The position numbers and the translations under genes are program-made. Positions 35,394 to 46,741 of a stretch of DNA of 64,000 bases are shown here, one piece after another; the stretch's first letter is position 1, and every line of letters begins with the position of its first letter. The DNA lies in NCBI GenBank assembly GCA_963678705.1, contig OY783204.1, forward strand, positions 21,400,759-21,464,758. Reading direction: 5' to 3'. Source of the DNA: Panorpa germanica. Its lineage: Eukaryota; Arthropoda; Insecta; Mecoptera; Panorpidae. Below the pieces are notes generated by a model that saw nothing but the letters and a program-made list of their open reading frames with translations, ran no database searches and was not told where the DNA came from.

Positions 35394-35924
35394 CGAGGCG
35401 TGTTTTTTAAGTAAGTACCGTTTTGGAATTAAAAAAAGACGTGCAAAGATATCGCAATAATTTTATTTTTACATGAAAGCCTGTACCTTAATCTACTTTT
35501 CATTTCCGTGAATATTGAGGCACTTGTCATAACGTCGCACCAGTTTTTGAATAGCCTCCTCATAAAATTCTGCCGCCTGACTTGTTAACCACTGTATCAC
35601 AACTGTTTTGACTTCGTTATCGTCTTGAAGACGCTGCGGCCATCTTTATGATCTCACACATATCTCACAATGAATATCGATCGGTTTTACGCCTTTAGCA
35701 CTAAGAAATCGTATAACAGCCCGTACTTCACAATCGGCGGGACTCACGATTGTCGGAGGCATCTTAAACACTCAGTAAACAACGTATACAATGAAGAATC
35801 AGACTGTAATAGCGTCAGTGCGTAGACAAGAGATGTAGGTAACCAGCGCGCATGCGCGGAACGCCGACCGTAGCGCTGCAAAGGAGGAAACGCAAAACGG
35901 TACTTACTTAAAATACATGCCTCG
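35394..35924 (-). mobile_element. Mariner deletion derivative, family MD, copy 1
   Basis: TIRs begin CGAGGCGTGTTTTTTAAGTA on the left and, inverted, CGAGGCATGTATTTTAAGTA on the right, with TA on each side (35392-35393, 35925-35926). The interior is the reverse complement of 58063-58649: N-terminal HTH codons of a mariner transposase joined to its last ~47 codons, with the catalytic core missing. This copy also lacks about 56 bp of the HTH-coding part. It shares the core-deletion junction with copy 2. Confidence 0.9.
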
Positions 35925-35926
35925 TA

Positions 35927-36385
35927 TGTTTTTACTGTTTTAACATGGACAATTGTTGATAAAACGGAATACTTGAATTTGAAATTAGAATAGTAACAAA
36001 ATGGCTAACAATAATGACAAAAGAATTGCAATATTTAGCTATTCAAAAGTGTTGAATTATGTTGTAATCCTTAAAAAGGGACTTCTTAATATATTATAAT
36101 TGTCCTTGTTCCTTGTGGTGTTCTTCAGTAGTTTTGTAAGTATAAAAGGGTAGATTTATTTTTTAAAACGTAGTAAATAGTTTACAGAACGATATATATT
36201 AGATACTATGATTTAAGTATAAAGTAACTTTTGTTAGTTAATTGTTAGGATATTCAATTTAATTTTTTCCAGTTTTCCAGTTCAAATTTCTTTTTTTTTA
36301 ATATTTTGAATCGCTTTCAAAGATCACAGTCTCTTTTTTATCATAGAAGTTAAATTTACTCACAAAACTAAATTATGCACTACGT
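35927..36385. other. Non-coding; nothing recognised
   Basis: AT-rich, no supported feature. Confidence 0.4.
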
Positions 36386-36570
36386 AGTAAACATTTTGGA
36401 GTCACTTTGACATCATATTGAACATACACATGATTTTTTTGTCATGAAGCAATTCAATTTGATTTCACTCGTTCAAGGACATGTCAGTGATATGAACTAC
36501 AGATGGCAAAATCAATTCACCTAGCCTCACTACCGCACCAGTATTGAATGAAGTTGCAAATGAACCATAA
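36386..36570 (-). mobile_element. MITE family M1, copy b (degenerate)
   Basis: Retains GTAAACATTTTGGAGTCACT, TTTTTTGTCATGAAGC and a distorted interior. The right end is lost. Same orientation as copy a. Confidence 0.65.
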
Positions 36571-37502
36571 AAGTGTAACAGAGACAGATATATCTTGTTT
36601 CTTTCTCGTGAATTAAATATGAAATTCTATCTCTACTAAAATAAATATTTTTAAATGTAAAAGAAGGGAACAACTATATCTCCATTCAATTGTATGATGT
36701 TGGAAAGGGAAAGAATATTCTTATGAAAAATTCTGAAATCATAAGTAACAGTTATCTGAAATCTGAGTGAAAAAGCATTAACTTTATTGGAACTTCACCT
36801 AGCTAAGCCATTACGCCCAAATATTTACTGAGTAATTAGACTAATCATAACACTTTGTAGCCTGCCACATACAAGACCCTAACCAATTCCAAATAACGCT
36901 TTATTGATTTAAAGATGCCCATTTCATTATCCGGCACTGTTCAACTGTTATAAAATGTGACTTTATAAATGTCAGAAATACAAATTGAATAAAATAGAGA
37001 ATATATACTACAGTACAACCATATTTCGTTCTAAAGTCGATATTATTAAATACCTTCTGTGTGGGCTTGTGGGTAACAAAAGGATTTCTCCTAGTGGCTC
37101 TGCAGGTCTACTATAAATCATGGTTATATATCATAAAAAATGTACGTCATAAAAATCCAATGGAATAGAATGTTAAACTGACACGGTGACAGATGATGAC
37201 GACCTAGCGACCTCTAGACAAACTGCTGGATATTAAAGCTTTTTGTGAAGCTTTTTTTGAAGCTTTGTACTCATATGTAGGTTACTAATAATCCGGAATC
37301 GATATAAATTCATGTGTTTAGTTTATCATACATCCGGTGATTGAACCACTATGCTGTTTTAATATTTAATAAAGAACTAACTCAGTTATTTAAATTAAAA
37401 TTGAAAAAACTAGGAGTATTTTATTGAATTCCATTTCCGGAATTCATATGGTTTTCGGACTCGTTGTGTGTTATATTTTACTTAAATACACTTACACACA
37501 CA

Positions 37503-37505
<3 letters not shown>
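36571..37505. other. Non-coding; nothing recognised
   Basis: AT-rich, no supported feature apart from the flanking MITE and the microsatellite to the right. Confidence 0.4.

Positions 37506-37579
<74 letters not shown>
37506..37579. repeat. TA microsatellite
   Basis: About 37 uninterrupted TA units. The open frame through it translates as an Ile-Tyr run and is not a gene. Confidence 0.95.
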
Positions 37580-37582
<3 letters not shown>

Positions 37583-38952
37583 ATTAAATAATAGCAAAGC
37601 TTTTGTTTTCGAGCTTTTTGAGCTTATTTCTGTTACGAGCCATTAGCTGTCTATATATTTTTCCACTTTACTAAACAGTGAATGTTATTTATTATAAATA
37701 ATTTTCTCCCACTTCTGATGTCAAAATTTGACTTGATTATATGGTAGTAACATTTTTTTCAGTGGCGTTTATGACAAATTGGATACCTTTTATTTTAAAG
37801 ATATTATATCTAATGATTTAATACATAAAGTTGTTAAACTAAAACAGGCATATATCTTCGACGCAAATAGTAGACTCTTACATTTTATTATGACATTTCT
37901 GAATTATCAACAGTGTTGTGAGTAAGTTCAGTTATTATTTTATATTATATTATATTAAAATAGAACAATTTAAGATTTATTTTGCTGGCGACGGATATCG
38001 GTATCAATGAAAAATTATTTAACTAGACTAACACTGTTTATGTTTACCTGAAATTTCATGTGTTTCACTTATTATAAGAATAAGTCGTAAACCTTATTAC
38101 AATTGAGCATCCAATTTAGTAATTTTAGGTAAGATACAATTGAGATTCTTTTAAAGACCTGTATTTTCTAAATTAGGCTACTTATGCCCTTTCCAAGATA
38201 TACGATTTATTTTGTTCTTTATTTAAGGTCGACCGATAGTGTTGGATAAACTTACATAGCCTCAGAAATATAATTGCTATAGCAAATGTTGGCAGTGACA
38301 GTCTTATCCCATATTAATTCGATTTTTCTCACATAAAACTGATTTTTCTATTTTTTTAAACAATATATACATTTATCAACATTTACAAAATAATTTATTA
38401 CTTATTAACACAAGTATGTGTATTTAAAATAAAGAGATTAAATTAGTTCCATTGATAAAGTTAATAAGGTTTTTTAAACTTTCTCTGCATTCAAATATAT
38501 GCTTATAATTTTTAGGTATATTACAGTTTTGTCTGTGTGATGAGTACTTGGATCATTGAAGAATAATATGATTTTTTAATATGAGTTTTATTCTTTGGAG
38601 AATCAATGTACTGTACACCAATTCAATTATATTCACCCAATATTTGTATAATATTTAATTTTCTTTATTTTTTGTTGTCTTTAGCTTTATTAATGAGTCT
38701 ACCTTCTTTAATTATTGCCTAACTCTAATTAATACAGTTTATTTTTAAATGACTTACTAACCCTTTAACCCATAGAAAGGGCTGAAGAAGTTTGACAATG
38801 ATTATGTAAATGGGCAATATGTAAATATATATACATATATATATATATGTAAATATATATTTGAAATAATAAAGCAGGTTACAGTATGGTAAGATTATTT
38901 TCGTAATATATCATCTATTAATTACAAGGAGAGGGGAGTGGAAATCTAATCT
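37580..38952. other. Non-coding; small shared block
   Basis: TATTTTCTAAATTAGGCTA at about 38162-38180 is shared with about 3588-3606. A TA-rich stretch lies at 38820-38862. No gene seen. Confidence 0.45.
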
Positions 38953-38966
38953 AAAATTGTACTTTT

Positions 38967-39734
38967 TTTTTTTAATATAGATTTTTGGGCTTCGTAGGCA
39001 TGTAGCCTTTTATCGCCCCTAATACTATTCTGTCTTTTCTTATATATTATACCCAGATAACAAGAATGATCTGTTCATGGCAACTGCAGTTATAAATCTC
39101 GGTTTCTCAATCAAAAAAGCGGTGTTAACAGGAAGCGTCTGCGAAGTCTGTAGTATCGCCCTTTGGAGTCCATTTCTTGCCATTGATGTATTTTTACATT
39201 GCCACAGAATGTGGTCAGGGTCTGCCTCTTCTTCACCACATTCGCATTTAGAGTTTGGAATAATTTTGTTTCTTGCTAGATGTTTCGGAGCTCCAGTATG
39301 ATTCATTCTTAGCCTTGAGGTCATTGTAATTAATCTTCTTGGCCATTTTAGTTTGGCAAACCATGGCTTACGTCTCAGTATTGGTTGTATTGTATAAAAT
39401 TCTCTACCTTTATCAGAATTATCCCACTTGTCTTGCCAATTTTTCATTTCATTTTTTTCTAATTCTGCTTTCATGTCTGACTTTATAAAAAATGAAATAT
39501 ATTTATCACAGGAAGTAGCTACCTTGGCCATTTGATCAGCTTTTTCATTTCCCTTAATTCCCTTATGTGACGGTATCCAAATTAGTTTAATATTTCGGCT
39601 CTTATCTATTTCCCTATTTATTTTTTCTTTGACATAATAAATTTTGTTGTCTAATTTTGTATTGATTCCCTTACTGCTTAAGGACTGTATGACTGATAAC
39701 GAGTCGGATAATATTAAAGTGCTGTCTCTGTCAT
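38967..39734 (-). mobile_element. 5'-truncated LINE family L2 with 14-bp TSD
   Basis: Perfect direct repeats AAAATTGTACTTTT at 38953-38966 and 39735-39748 bracket the insert. Inside the left copy is a T run (poly-A on the minus strand), then a 3' hairpin-forming block (GGGCGATAAAAGGCTAC..GAAGCCC on the minus strand), then the ORF2 end. This is the classic product of target-primed reverse transcription. The frame is still open, so the insertion is fairly young. Confidence 0.92.
39040..39734 (-). pseudogene. LINE ORF2 C-terminus: RNase H and zinc knuckle
   Basis: Open to the truncation point (about 230 residues). It holds the second half of a ribonuclease H domain: ILSDSLSVIQSL with the catalytic Asp, and IWIPSHKGIKGNEKADQMAK with the His and last Asp. 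This is followed by RLRMNHTGAPKHLARNKI and the knuckle CECGEEEADPDHILWQC. RNase H removes the RNA strand during reverse transcription. The first RNase H strands and all of the reverse transcriptase are missing, so the product cannot function. The natural start codon is lost; upstream codons come from the target duplication. Confidence 0.9.
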
Positions 39735-39748
39735 AAAATTGTACTTTT

Positions 39749-40834
39749 AAAAACAAGAATATGCAAAATCAGACAAATGAAAATTGTTCTTTTGAATGTG
39801 TGACGTCACAACAAGGGGAGTTAATAAACCATAAAAATTGATTGAAGTAATTTATGGATGACCTTGACCATTCACACGTAACTATCTTTAGCGGTACAAT
39901 TTAATAGCTTTTAGAGGTAAGGAAACTATCTTATTCGCTGTTAAAGTGTAAATACAAAGTTGTTATAGTGCTTGTAAAATAGTTCAATAAATATAAACAT
40001 CAAAAAGGCTATAAAGCCTAAGTTGTCTACATTATTGTAGTAATATAGGTTAAAAAATAAATAAAAGCTATACCGGAAGCTCGTTCTTAAGTTCAGGACC
40101 TGAGAATGACCGAATATGCAGCTCTACCAACATAACCGTTATTTTTAGTGCTATTATCCAGAATGCTGTAGCTTTATATGATGTCATTTCGGAACAATTT
40201 GACTCGAGAGTGTTCTATACATCGTATTCAGTGATACCACACTAAAAGTGTTCAGTGTTCCCTTGTCAAACTTCATGACACAATTCACAACGTACTATTT
40301 TCCTTCGATGGGGAGGTCAGTGCGGGGAACGGGGGTCAACATCAACTTGTAAACTAGAATTTAATTTTTGTATTTTATCAATAATTTATTTTTGTAGTAT
40401 TTTGTTATTGTGTTTTTATAGGCTCTATAAAAGAGTATGACTTTACTTTAAATTTTATGTTGTCATTTCAAGTAGTACCAGTATTTGACTATGAAAGTGA
40501 AGTAAACATTACTGCAAATTCTAATAAAATATATATTTGTATATAAAATTGAAAATATAAGCTATGTCATCTGTTGATATGTTTTATTGTAGTGTTCAAT
40601 AATGCTAGGTTAGCTAAGCAAGTTGATAGTGTGAGACAGTTTTGAAAACATGTTTTGTTTTTCGAAAACAGACTGTTTAGACTAAAGAGACTGGTTTTCT
40701 TTTTAGTGTTTTTCTGTGTGTCTCATAAAAATTATAAACGTGATAAACAACAACTGACAAACTCAAATGTTCACAAAAAACAAAACTGCGTGTTCAAACA
40801 AAGCAGACTAAAAAAGATCAACAAACGTGTTTTC
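39749..40834. other. Non-coding; nothing recognised
   Basis: AT-rich. The left part of the M3 MITE at 40835 may begin further left (to about 40620) but no left end could be fixed. Confidence 0.45.
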
Positions 40835-40957
40835 GGTGACATTTGGCAGATATTGTTCATTGTTACTAACCACAGAGTTTGTACTTTAGATTAATATAAA
40901 AATATCAATATTTTTTATGGAAATATTAGGTTTTTCTATTAATTTAAAATGATCGCT
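40835..40957 (+). mobile_element. MITE family M3, partial copy
   Basis: Matches the reverse complement of 42893-43041, including GACATTTGGCAGATATTGT, GTTTGTACTTTAGAT and the terminal ATTTAAAATGATCGCTC. The left TIR was not found. Confidence 0.65.
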
Positions 40958-40975
40958 CTGCAGGGCCGGTTTACA

Positions 40976-41215
40976 CCCAGTAAATAACTTGGTGAAGTGC
41001 CCTATTTTATGACGTTTCCATCATTATTTCACTTCAATTATAGTTCGCATCAATTCATTGCATTCCGATAGGTGGCGTGATTTCGCCATTTGTAGCCGAT
41101 AAAATAGACATTTGATATGAACGGACTGTGAGAAACTGAATTGTAAATAAACTCTTTCATGACAAAAAATCATACGCATCTTCAATATGAAAGTGACTCC
41201 TATATGTTTACTGGG
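40976..41215 (+). mobile_element. MITE family M1, copy c
   Basis: Complete 240-bp copy from CCCAGTAAATAACTTGGTG to ATATGTTTACTGGG. Interior blocks as in the other copies. It lies 18 bp after the end of the M3 copy. Confidence 0.85.
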
Positions 41216-41336
41216 ATGGCTACTTATAGACAAAGCAGCCTCAATGCCATGTTTTCCTCAACGATCTTCACCCCGATATCTACTATTTATCTTATTTTTC
41301 ACATTGTTCACATAATTTACTTTAATCTCGTATCAT

Positions 41337-41475
41337 CAGGCCGTAGCTAGTAGTGAATTTGCTATAGGACAAATAGCGCACTAATATCCAGATTGGTTTT
41401 TAAAGTACTTAAGGTCATGGGAGTTTTGAGGTAGGGCATTGACCCGGTATGCAACCCCAGCTAGCTACGCCACTG
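41337..41475. mobile_element. hAT MITE with perfect 8-bp TSD
   Basis: 139 bp between identical octamers CGTATCAT at 41329-41336 and 41476-41483. Ends are CAGGCCGTAGCTAG and CTAGCTACGCCACTG, an inverted pair of the hAT type (CAG..CTG). An 8-bp duplication is diagnostic for the hAT group. Too small to encode anything; the identical TSD suggests a fairly recent insertion. Confidence 0.9.
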
Positions 41476-42209
41476 CGTATCATCCTTAGTTTCGTTATAC
41501 AAACTGCAATCCACGAATTCAAATTGGAAATATATTCAAACTGCATTGTGGGAGAAACGATCACAATTTCCATGTACGTACGACTAAGAGAATATCTCAT
41601 CGAATGTACAGTCCACAAATACATGTACATATTTTGATCACGTGATCATTTGAATCTTATTCTTTCTTACATAACAACGTTATTTGCATAGCTAAGATTC
41701 CTCCCTAGCCCCCCAATGTCTCCTCTTAAATGCATGTATACTTTTACTATTCGATTACTTATTGCAAATGCATTACTACTTTTTTATTTTTACTTCTAGA
41801 AATGATATCAACTATCATTGTGCTGAATAATGTAATATAAAGAGAGGGGAAGGGTGGGGGACAAACGAGGTGGTGGTAAAAACCAAAATCGTTGTCACTG
41901 CATTTACACTTCACTGGATTTATAGTGCATATAGGTAAAATAAATCAAAAAATATATTTAATGGAACAGATTATTTTAAATATTCAAAACTTGATTTTGA
42001 AATTGCGCATTGTACATTGTATAACAATGCACGAGTAGATTTCAAACCAAATTTATTTTTCAATGTAGCACACTTTGTCTTTGTCGTAGAAAAATAGAGA
42101 CAGCACTATATGAACACTTTGAACAAATAGAGACAACGCTAACGATCTTGTAATAGAAGGACCACAATACACACTAATGTTCGAATATGCTAGGCTCAGC
42201 TATGATTCA
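41476..42209. other. Non-coding; nothing recognised
   Basis: AT-rich, with a G-rich patch at 41840-41865. No coding frame or repeat supported. Confidence 0.4.
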
Positions 42210-42590
42210 ACGACAACGTCATGTTTGCCTGAAGTTATTTTATTTTAGTTAAATTTGATTTGTTAGAATTATATCAGTTGGGAATTCAAACACTTTTTGA
42301 ATTTCTTCTGGATTGTCTGAAAGCATGTCCTTTAGTTCACCACTGATGCTTTGTTTTGTTCGTTGAGTTTGATATTATGGGCAGGTTGTTAGGAGATGAT
42401 GGACTGTAATTTGCGTCTGACAGTTGCTGCACTGCGGAGCTGTTGTTTTACTCATTAAATGTTGATGTGTCAATCTCGTATGTCCTGTTTGCAGTCTGAA
42501 GATGGTTTTTCAAATTGTTTGTTGCTCTGATAAGAAGTTTCCCAACTTTTTGTACTTTCCTTAATCAATGTCTAATTTGTTGCTACTTAT
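42210..42590 (-). mobile_element. LINE family L4 3' end
   Basis: On the minus strand the frames give WETSYQSN, then FRLQTGHTRLTHQHLMSK, a knuckle CSNCQTQITVHHLLTTC (C-x2-C-x7-H-x4-C), a stop shortly after, then ISGELKDMLSDNPEEIQKVF and a final stop. At least one frameshift and one stop show it is dead. Its 3' end is repeated at 31056-31136. Confidence 0.75.
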
Positions 42591-42825
42591 TTGTGTCCAT
42601 ATAATAGTTTTTAAATAGAAAAATTATAACTACAATTTTTAATTACAATATTTTGTTTTAATGTAAAATGGGGATTATACTTTTCACCAGCGGAAGAATT
42701 AATTATCTTAATATTTTTAACAAATACATTGCAACTCTCTTTCCCTCTCTCTTTTATGCTTCTCTCAAAGTGGCCTCTATTCACTATACAGATTTGTTCT
42801 TTTGTCAGAAGAAAAAGCAGAACAT

Positions 42826-42872
42826 TATTAGGGGCGATAAAAGGCTACGTTCCTAGGAAGCCCGGGAAATCA
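42826..42872 (+). mobile_element. LINE family L2-like 3' stub
   Basis: About 45 bp matching only the conserved 3' block (GGGGCGATAAAAGGCTACG..AGCCCG) of the LINEs at 38967 and 9074, followed by an A-rich tail. A severely 5'-truncated insertion; TSD not resolved. Confidence 0.7.
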
Positions 42873-42892
42873 TAAATAGAAACAAAGAAACA

Positions 42893-43041
42893 AGAGCGGT
42901 CCATTTAAATCAATAGCAAACGCAATATTTCCGTGAAAAGTGGTGATATTTTTATTTTTATCTAAAGTACAAACTAAGACACACAATATCTGCCAAATAT
43001 CACCAAAATATTTTTTTCTATTGATTTAAAATGATCGCTCA
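42893..43041 (-). mobile_element. MITE family M3, complete copy
   Basis: Inverted ends GAGCGGTCCATTTAAATCAA and, at the right, TTGATTTAAAATGATCGCTC. 149 bp, non-coding. Lies about 20 bp after the LINE stub. Confidence 0.8.
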
Positions 43042-43931
43042 TGTTGAAAAACTCGAAGTAGTTGCACACTAGTTGTCATTTATTCCGAAATTTTCTTAAA
43101 CATAGAAAATATACTCACAAAGAATAATGTAAAGAATAAGATATAAAATATTCCAATCTTAATGCACAAAGTAACTTAACAACTATCTCAATTAAGATGA
43201 TAAAGCACCAATAAGACGAGTGTCTTATTCCACGTCATCTCCGTCGTACAGGACTAAGTTTCTAAACTCGTTCAAACGTACACAGTTGTGTGATATTCAA
43301 TGCTGCACTCGGCTTCTATAAGATCTCACGTTATCTCATCTGATCCCGGATTTTCTACAAGACAATGAAAAGACTTAGACAGCTGTTGGAAGCTGCAGAG
43401 AGTCGTTAGATGATGAAGAGAGGCGGAGGGGGAAGGTTGAAATGTTATCATTAAGACATAAAGATGACAAAACGTAAAGGTACTGAATACTTATGACGTC
43501 ATAAATTTTAGTACATTATAAAATAAAAAAGTTATTTATTGGTGATAGCGAAATTACGATTATTATTACAGTTTCATACGAATCAAACATACACACACAC
43601 ACATACACTCGTCATACGTTGTTTTTATATTGTTACACATTAAAAGTTGTGTAATTTGTAACTTTATTTAACTACTTTTTGGAAAAGTTGTTTATGTTAG
43701 GAAACGAATATCACGTAGCTGTTTAATTCACGGAAGGATGTGATATGTTTTGTGCTTTTGGTATTAATGTTTTGTCTTTAATGGGAATTTTACGAGTCGT
43801 TGTTACTGGCTCTTGTTTGTGATCTATGTGGAATTAAAATATATACATAATCTGTTAAATTTTTTATGTTAAATTTAAGCATTAGCTTGTTTAGTTGTCA
43901 TCTCATAATAATATGTTTGTTTCAGTTACGA
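43042..43931. other. Non-coding; nothing recognised
   Basis: AT-rich, with a short ACAC tract at 43590-43603. No gene supported. Confidence 0.4.
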
Positions 43932-44168
43932 CCCAGTAAACAATTTGGTGAAGTGTTCTGTTTTGTAACGTTTCTTTATTGCACTTCAATTATAGTTTGC
44001 TTTATCTTTATCTTCATTTGTATTCCGATAAGTGGAGTGGTTTCGCCATTTCTAGCTGATTAAATAGCTGTTCCATATGAACAACTATGAGAAACTGGAC
44101 TGTAAATGACAAAAAATCAATGGCATCTTCAATATGTTTGGCAAAGTTACTGCAAAATGTTAACTGGG
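43932..44168 (+). mobile_element. MITE family M1, copy d
   Basis: Runs from CCCAGTAAACAATTTGGTG to AAAATGTTAACTGGG, full length. It lies directly beside the left end of the mariner relic. Confidence 0.85.
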
Positions 44169-44189
44169 GAGGGTAGTTCGATAATTCAG

Positions 44190-45110
44190 TGACAGTGAGT
44201 TTGAAGAAGCGCTTTATTTCTCAATAAAAGATTATTTTAAGTAAAGGCGCTTTATTTATCAACATAGTCTCCTTTAAGCCCGATACATTTAGTCCAGTTT
44301 CTCCAATTTTTTTATTCCTTCCACATATGAATCAGATATAAATGGAAATGACCTTCTTGAGGAATTATTATTAATTATATATTAATTAAGATGTTTTAAA
44401 TTATTTGTTCCGAACAAATTGTACAAATTAAGAAATTATTTAGATAGGAACTGTGTTTTGGTAGGATGATACTTGTTTACATGCTAATCAACTATTAATT
44501 ACCTTAAAACATGAGTTTGTGAATTATAATTGTCTTGTAACGTCACATATCGACGCAAAAATTCCGGTTTGTTACGTTTAAACATGGCCAAACACTGCTC
44601 AGAATCATCAACACGTTCCCGTTTTTGGTCAACAGTCAGCAAACGCGGCACCCACTTTGAACAGAGCTTTCTCATAGTCAAATGCTCATGCAATATAAAG
44701 CCAACACGTTCTTTTGATATCTTTACGATGTCAGCTAACTCACGCAACTTCACTTTTCGATCATTCCAAACGATTTTGTGGATTTTTTTTATGTTTTCTG
44801 GTGTTACCGCCTCATTTGGACGTCCACTGCGCTCTGCATCATCGGTGTCTCTACGACCACGTTTAAAGTCAGCAAACCAACGTTTTATTGTTGTTTCTGA
44901 TGGAGCGGAGTCCCCATAACACTTTTCAAGCCATTGCTTCGTTTGAACGGTATTTTTTCCCATCAAGAAGCAGTGTAAAATTAAAACACAAAATTGTTTT
45001 TGATCCATTGTTTTGAAAATAACAAAAGTAACGTCACTCTTAGCACAATAACTCACAAACTACTGAATAGAATATCATGAAATTTTAATTTAATCTATTT
45101 GCTATATAGA
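44190..45110 (-). mobile_element. Mariner element relic with internal deletion
   Basis: The N-terminal transposase codons (45008 to 44541) and the very end of the transposase (minus-strand WTKCIGLKGDYVDK then stop at 44252-44254, preceded by EGIKKLEK one base out of frame) are both present. About 200 bp of unrelated sequence replaces the catalytic core. Exact TIRs were not resolved. Confidence 0.8.
44541..45008 (-). pseudogene. Mariner transposase, N-terminal part
   Basis: Mariner transposases cut and paste their element via a DD34D active site. The start at 45008 (MDQKQFCVLILHCFLMGKNT) is the usual mariner N-terminus; 16 in-frame codons further upstream lie in the 5' UTR. About 156 residues cover both helix-turn-helix motifs, including TIKRWFADFKRGRRDTDDAE and RSGRP, then the linker with WVPRLLT and FLRRYVT. 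Similarity stops exactly before the block that would carry the first catalytic Asp (MDETW). Likely a mellifera- or irritans-type mariner; the subfamily is not certain. Confidence 0.88.
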
Positions 45111-45116
45111 ATATAT

Positions 45117-45456
45117 ATAATCAGAATCAAAAGTAATCATTGTAAAAGTCCAGCTCACCTGTATAAAATTAATATTAAATCTGACGATAGATGTCAATGT
45201 GGTGAAGAAGGAACTTTGGATCATATTATATTTAAATGCATAAATTATAGTGTACGAAAAACAAAATACAATAGTGATATATTAGATGTTATTAAAACTT
45301 TTCCTGTTAATACTAAATTTTTGTTAAGTGATTCAAAATTAATTAAATATTTAGAAAATTGTAAAATAGAATTATAAATGTTTTGTAAAATATATATAAA
45401 AAATGTTTGATGGTGGCTATGACGAATAAAAGTCAAGGCCAAATAAATAAATAAAA
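45117..45456 (+). mobile_element. LINE family L1 3' end, copy B
   Basis: Starts abruptly inside the ORF2 codons for RIKSNHCKSPAHLYKI next to the 5' side of the mariner relic. It is open through the knuckle CQCGEEGTLDHIIFKC and DVIKTFPVNTKFLLSDSKLI to a stop at 45375-45377, followed by GATGGTGGCTATGACGAA and an AAATAAAT tail. A TSD is not evident in the AT-rich flanks. Confidence 0.85.
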
Positions 45457-46255
45457 ATAATCTGTCTTTCGGTTCAAATTTTTTATCAATTTATAGAATT
45501 TAATATTATAACCGCTTCCAATTCGAATCTCTATAAAAATACTTGAAAATTCTATGAAAATACCACGCTTCCATTTCATAAAATAAAATATATCCCCCTC
45601 GGTTTCCGGCGTGGAATTAAAACAGTCTATTTTAACAGACATAAAAAAATGTTTTAATATTATTGTGTTATTTTTTGTAAATTTAGTTCGTATTCAAACG
45701 CTTTAATACGAATGAATAATATTATATAACACATATTATAATATTAAAACTGGAACTATTCTGGAACTACGTACGTACAGCTTCTGGACAAAACTCCATT
45801 TTAAATTCTTGTACAAATGAAATTATATAAATAGGTTTTTATGTTTTTATGAAAAACTACTATTACAAAAATGCAGTTAAAATGAAAACTTATAAGCGGG
45901 AAAACATTCTTGAAAATATGTGACAGTTGCAGCGGCGGATATTGTTATTTTTAACGTTTTTATACAAACATTTCAAATGAAATAACTAAACATAACCTAG
46001 AAATAACATAACACATGTAGTGCAGTAATTGTTCAAAGCATAAACTTCTAAAAGATTAATTAAATTGTAAAAACACACGTTACATAAAATGCTTCTAGTG
46101 ACATCTATGATTCATTATCGGAAATGTTTTCAGCGAATTAAAGAATAAGGTAATCAATTTTCTTTTAGAGATTTATCATTTTGAAGAGTGGATTGGTACA
46201 GTCGACTTATTATTTTGTTTTGGTCAATTGTTTATATGAACATCACTATTACCTA
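45457..46255. other. Non-coding; nothing recognised
   Basis: AT-rich; no exon or repeat supported. Confidence 0.4.
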
Positions 46256-46577
46256 TGATGGGGTTATGAACTCACTTTTTATGGGTCGTTTTTTAATGTT
46301 TAATTGAAATAAATGTTAATATGTATATTGGCGTTTTTTTTTTTTAAATATCCAAAAGATGGAGTTATAGTCTCGTATGCGTCTCTGTTGTATGAAAGAG
46401 ATGGCATATTTGCTACATCTGACGTACCATGTTAAGGTATGTTCTACTATGTTGGATCCCTTTAATAATTAAAGGGGAAAAAGACTATTGTAATTGTTCA
46501 TTTTTTCTAAAATATAAGAAGTTATTAAAAAATAATTGGACATTTGAAGATCTGTAAACAAAGTTATCAATATACAA
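46256..46577 (+). mobile_element. TIR element family N1, copy 4 (degenerate)
   Basis: Retains the left end GGGGTTATGAACTCA, TATTGGCGT, AGATGGAGTTATAG and a right-half block GGACATTTGAAGATCTG. The right TIR is lost and the interior shortened. Confidence 0.65.
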
Positions 46578-46693
46578 ACCATGTTTAATTTTTTTTTTGT
46601 TTGAAAGTAATATTTTTGCATACAAAACATAAACGCATGTAATATTTTACATTACGTTACTTTTTATTACTTACCGAAGTTCAACATAATATT

Positions 46694-46728
46694 TTTTTTT
46701 TTATATTTATTCACTTATTTGCCTTGAC
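46694..46728 (-). mobile_element. 35-bp LINE family L1 stub between 13-bp TSDs
   Basis: Perfect direct repeats TCAACATAATATT at 46681-46693 and 46729-46741 enclose a T run, then ATTCACTTATTTGCCTTGAC. On the minus strand this is GTCAAGGCAAATAAGTGAAT followed by poly-A, the last bases of the L1 family tail seen at 51725 and 62870. An extremely short target-primed insertion. Confidence 0.85.
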
Positions 46729-46741
46729 TCAACATAATATT

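Noticed and set aside
37464-37646. Open frame with a long Ile-Tyr run
   Set aside because: It is the translation of a TA microsatellite.
39077-39301. 74-codon plus-strand frame
   Set aside because: Antisense shadow of the LINE ORF2 fragment.
44530-44919. 129-codon plus-strand frame
   Set aside because: Antisense shadow of the mariner transposase.
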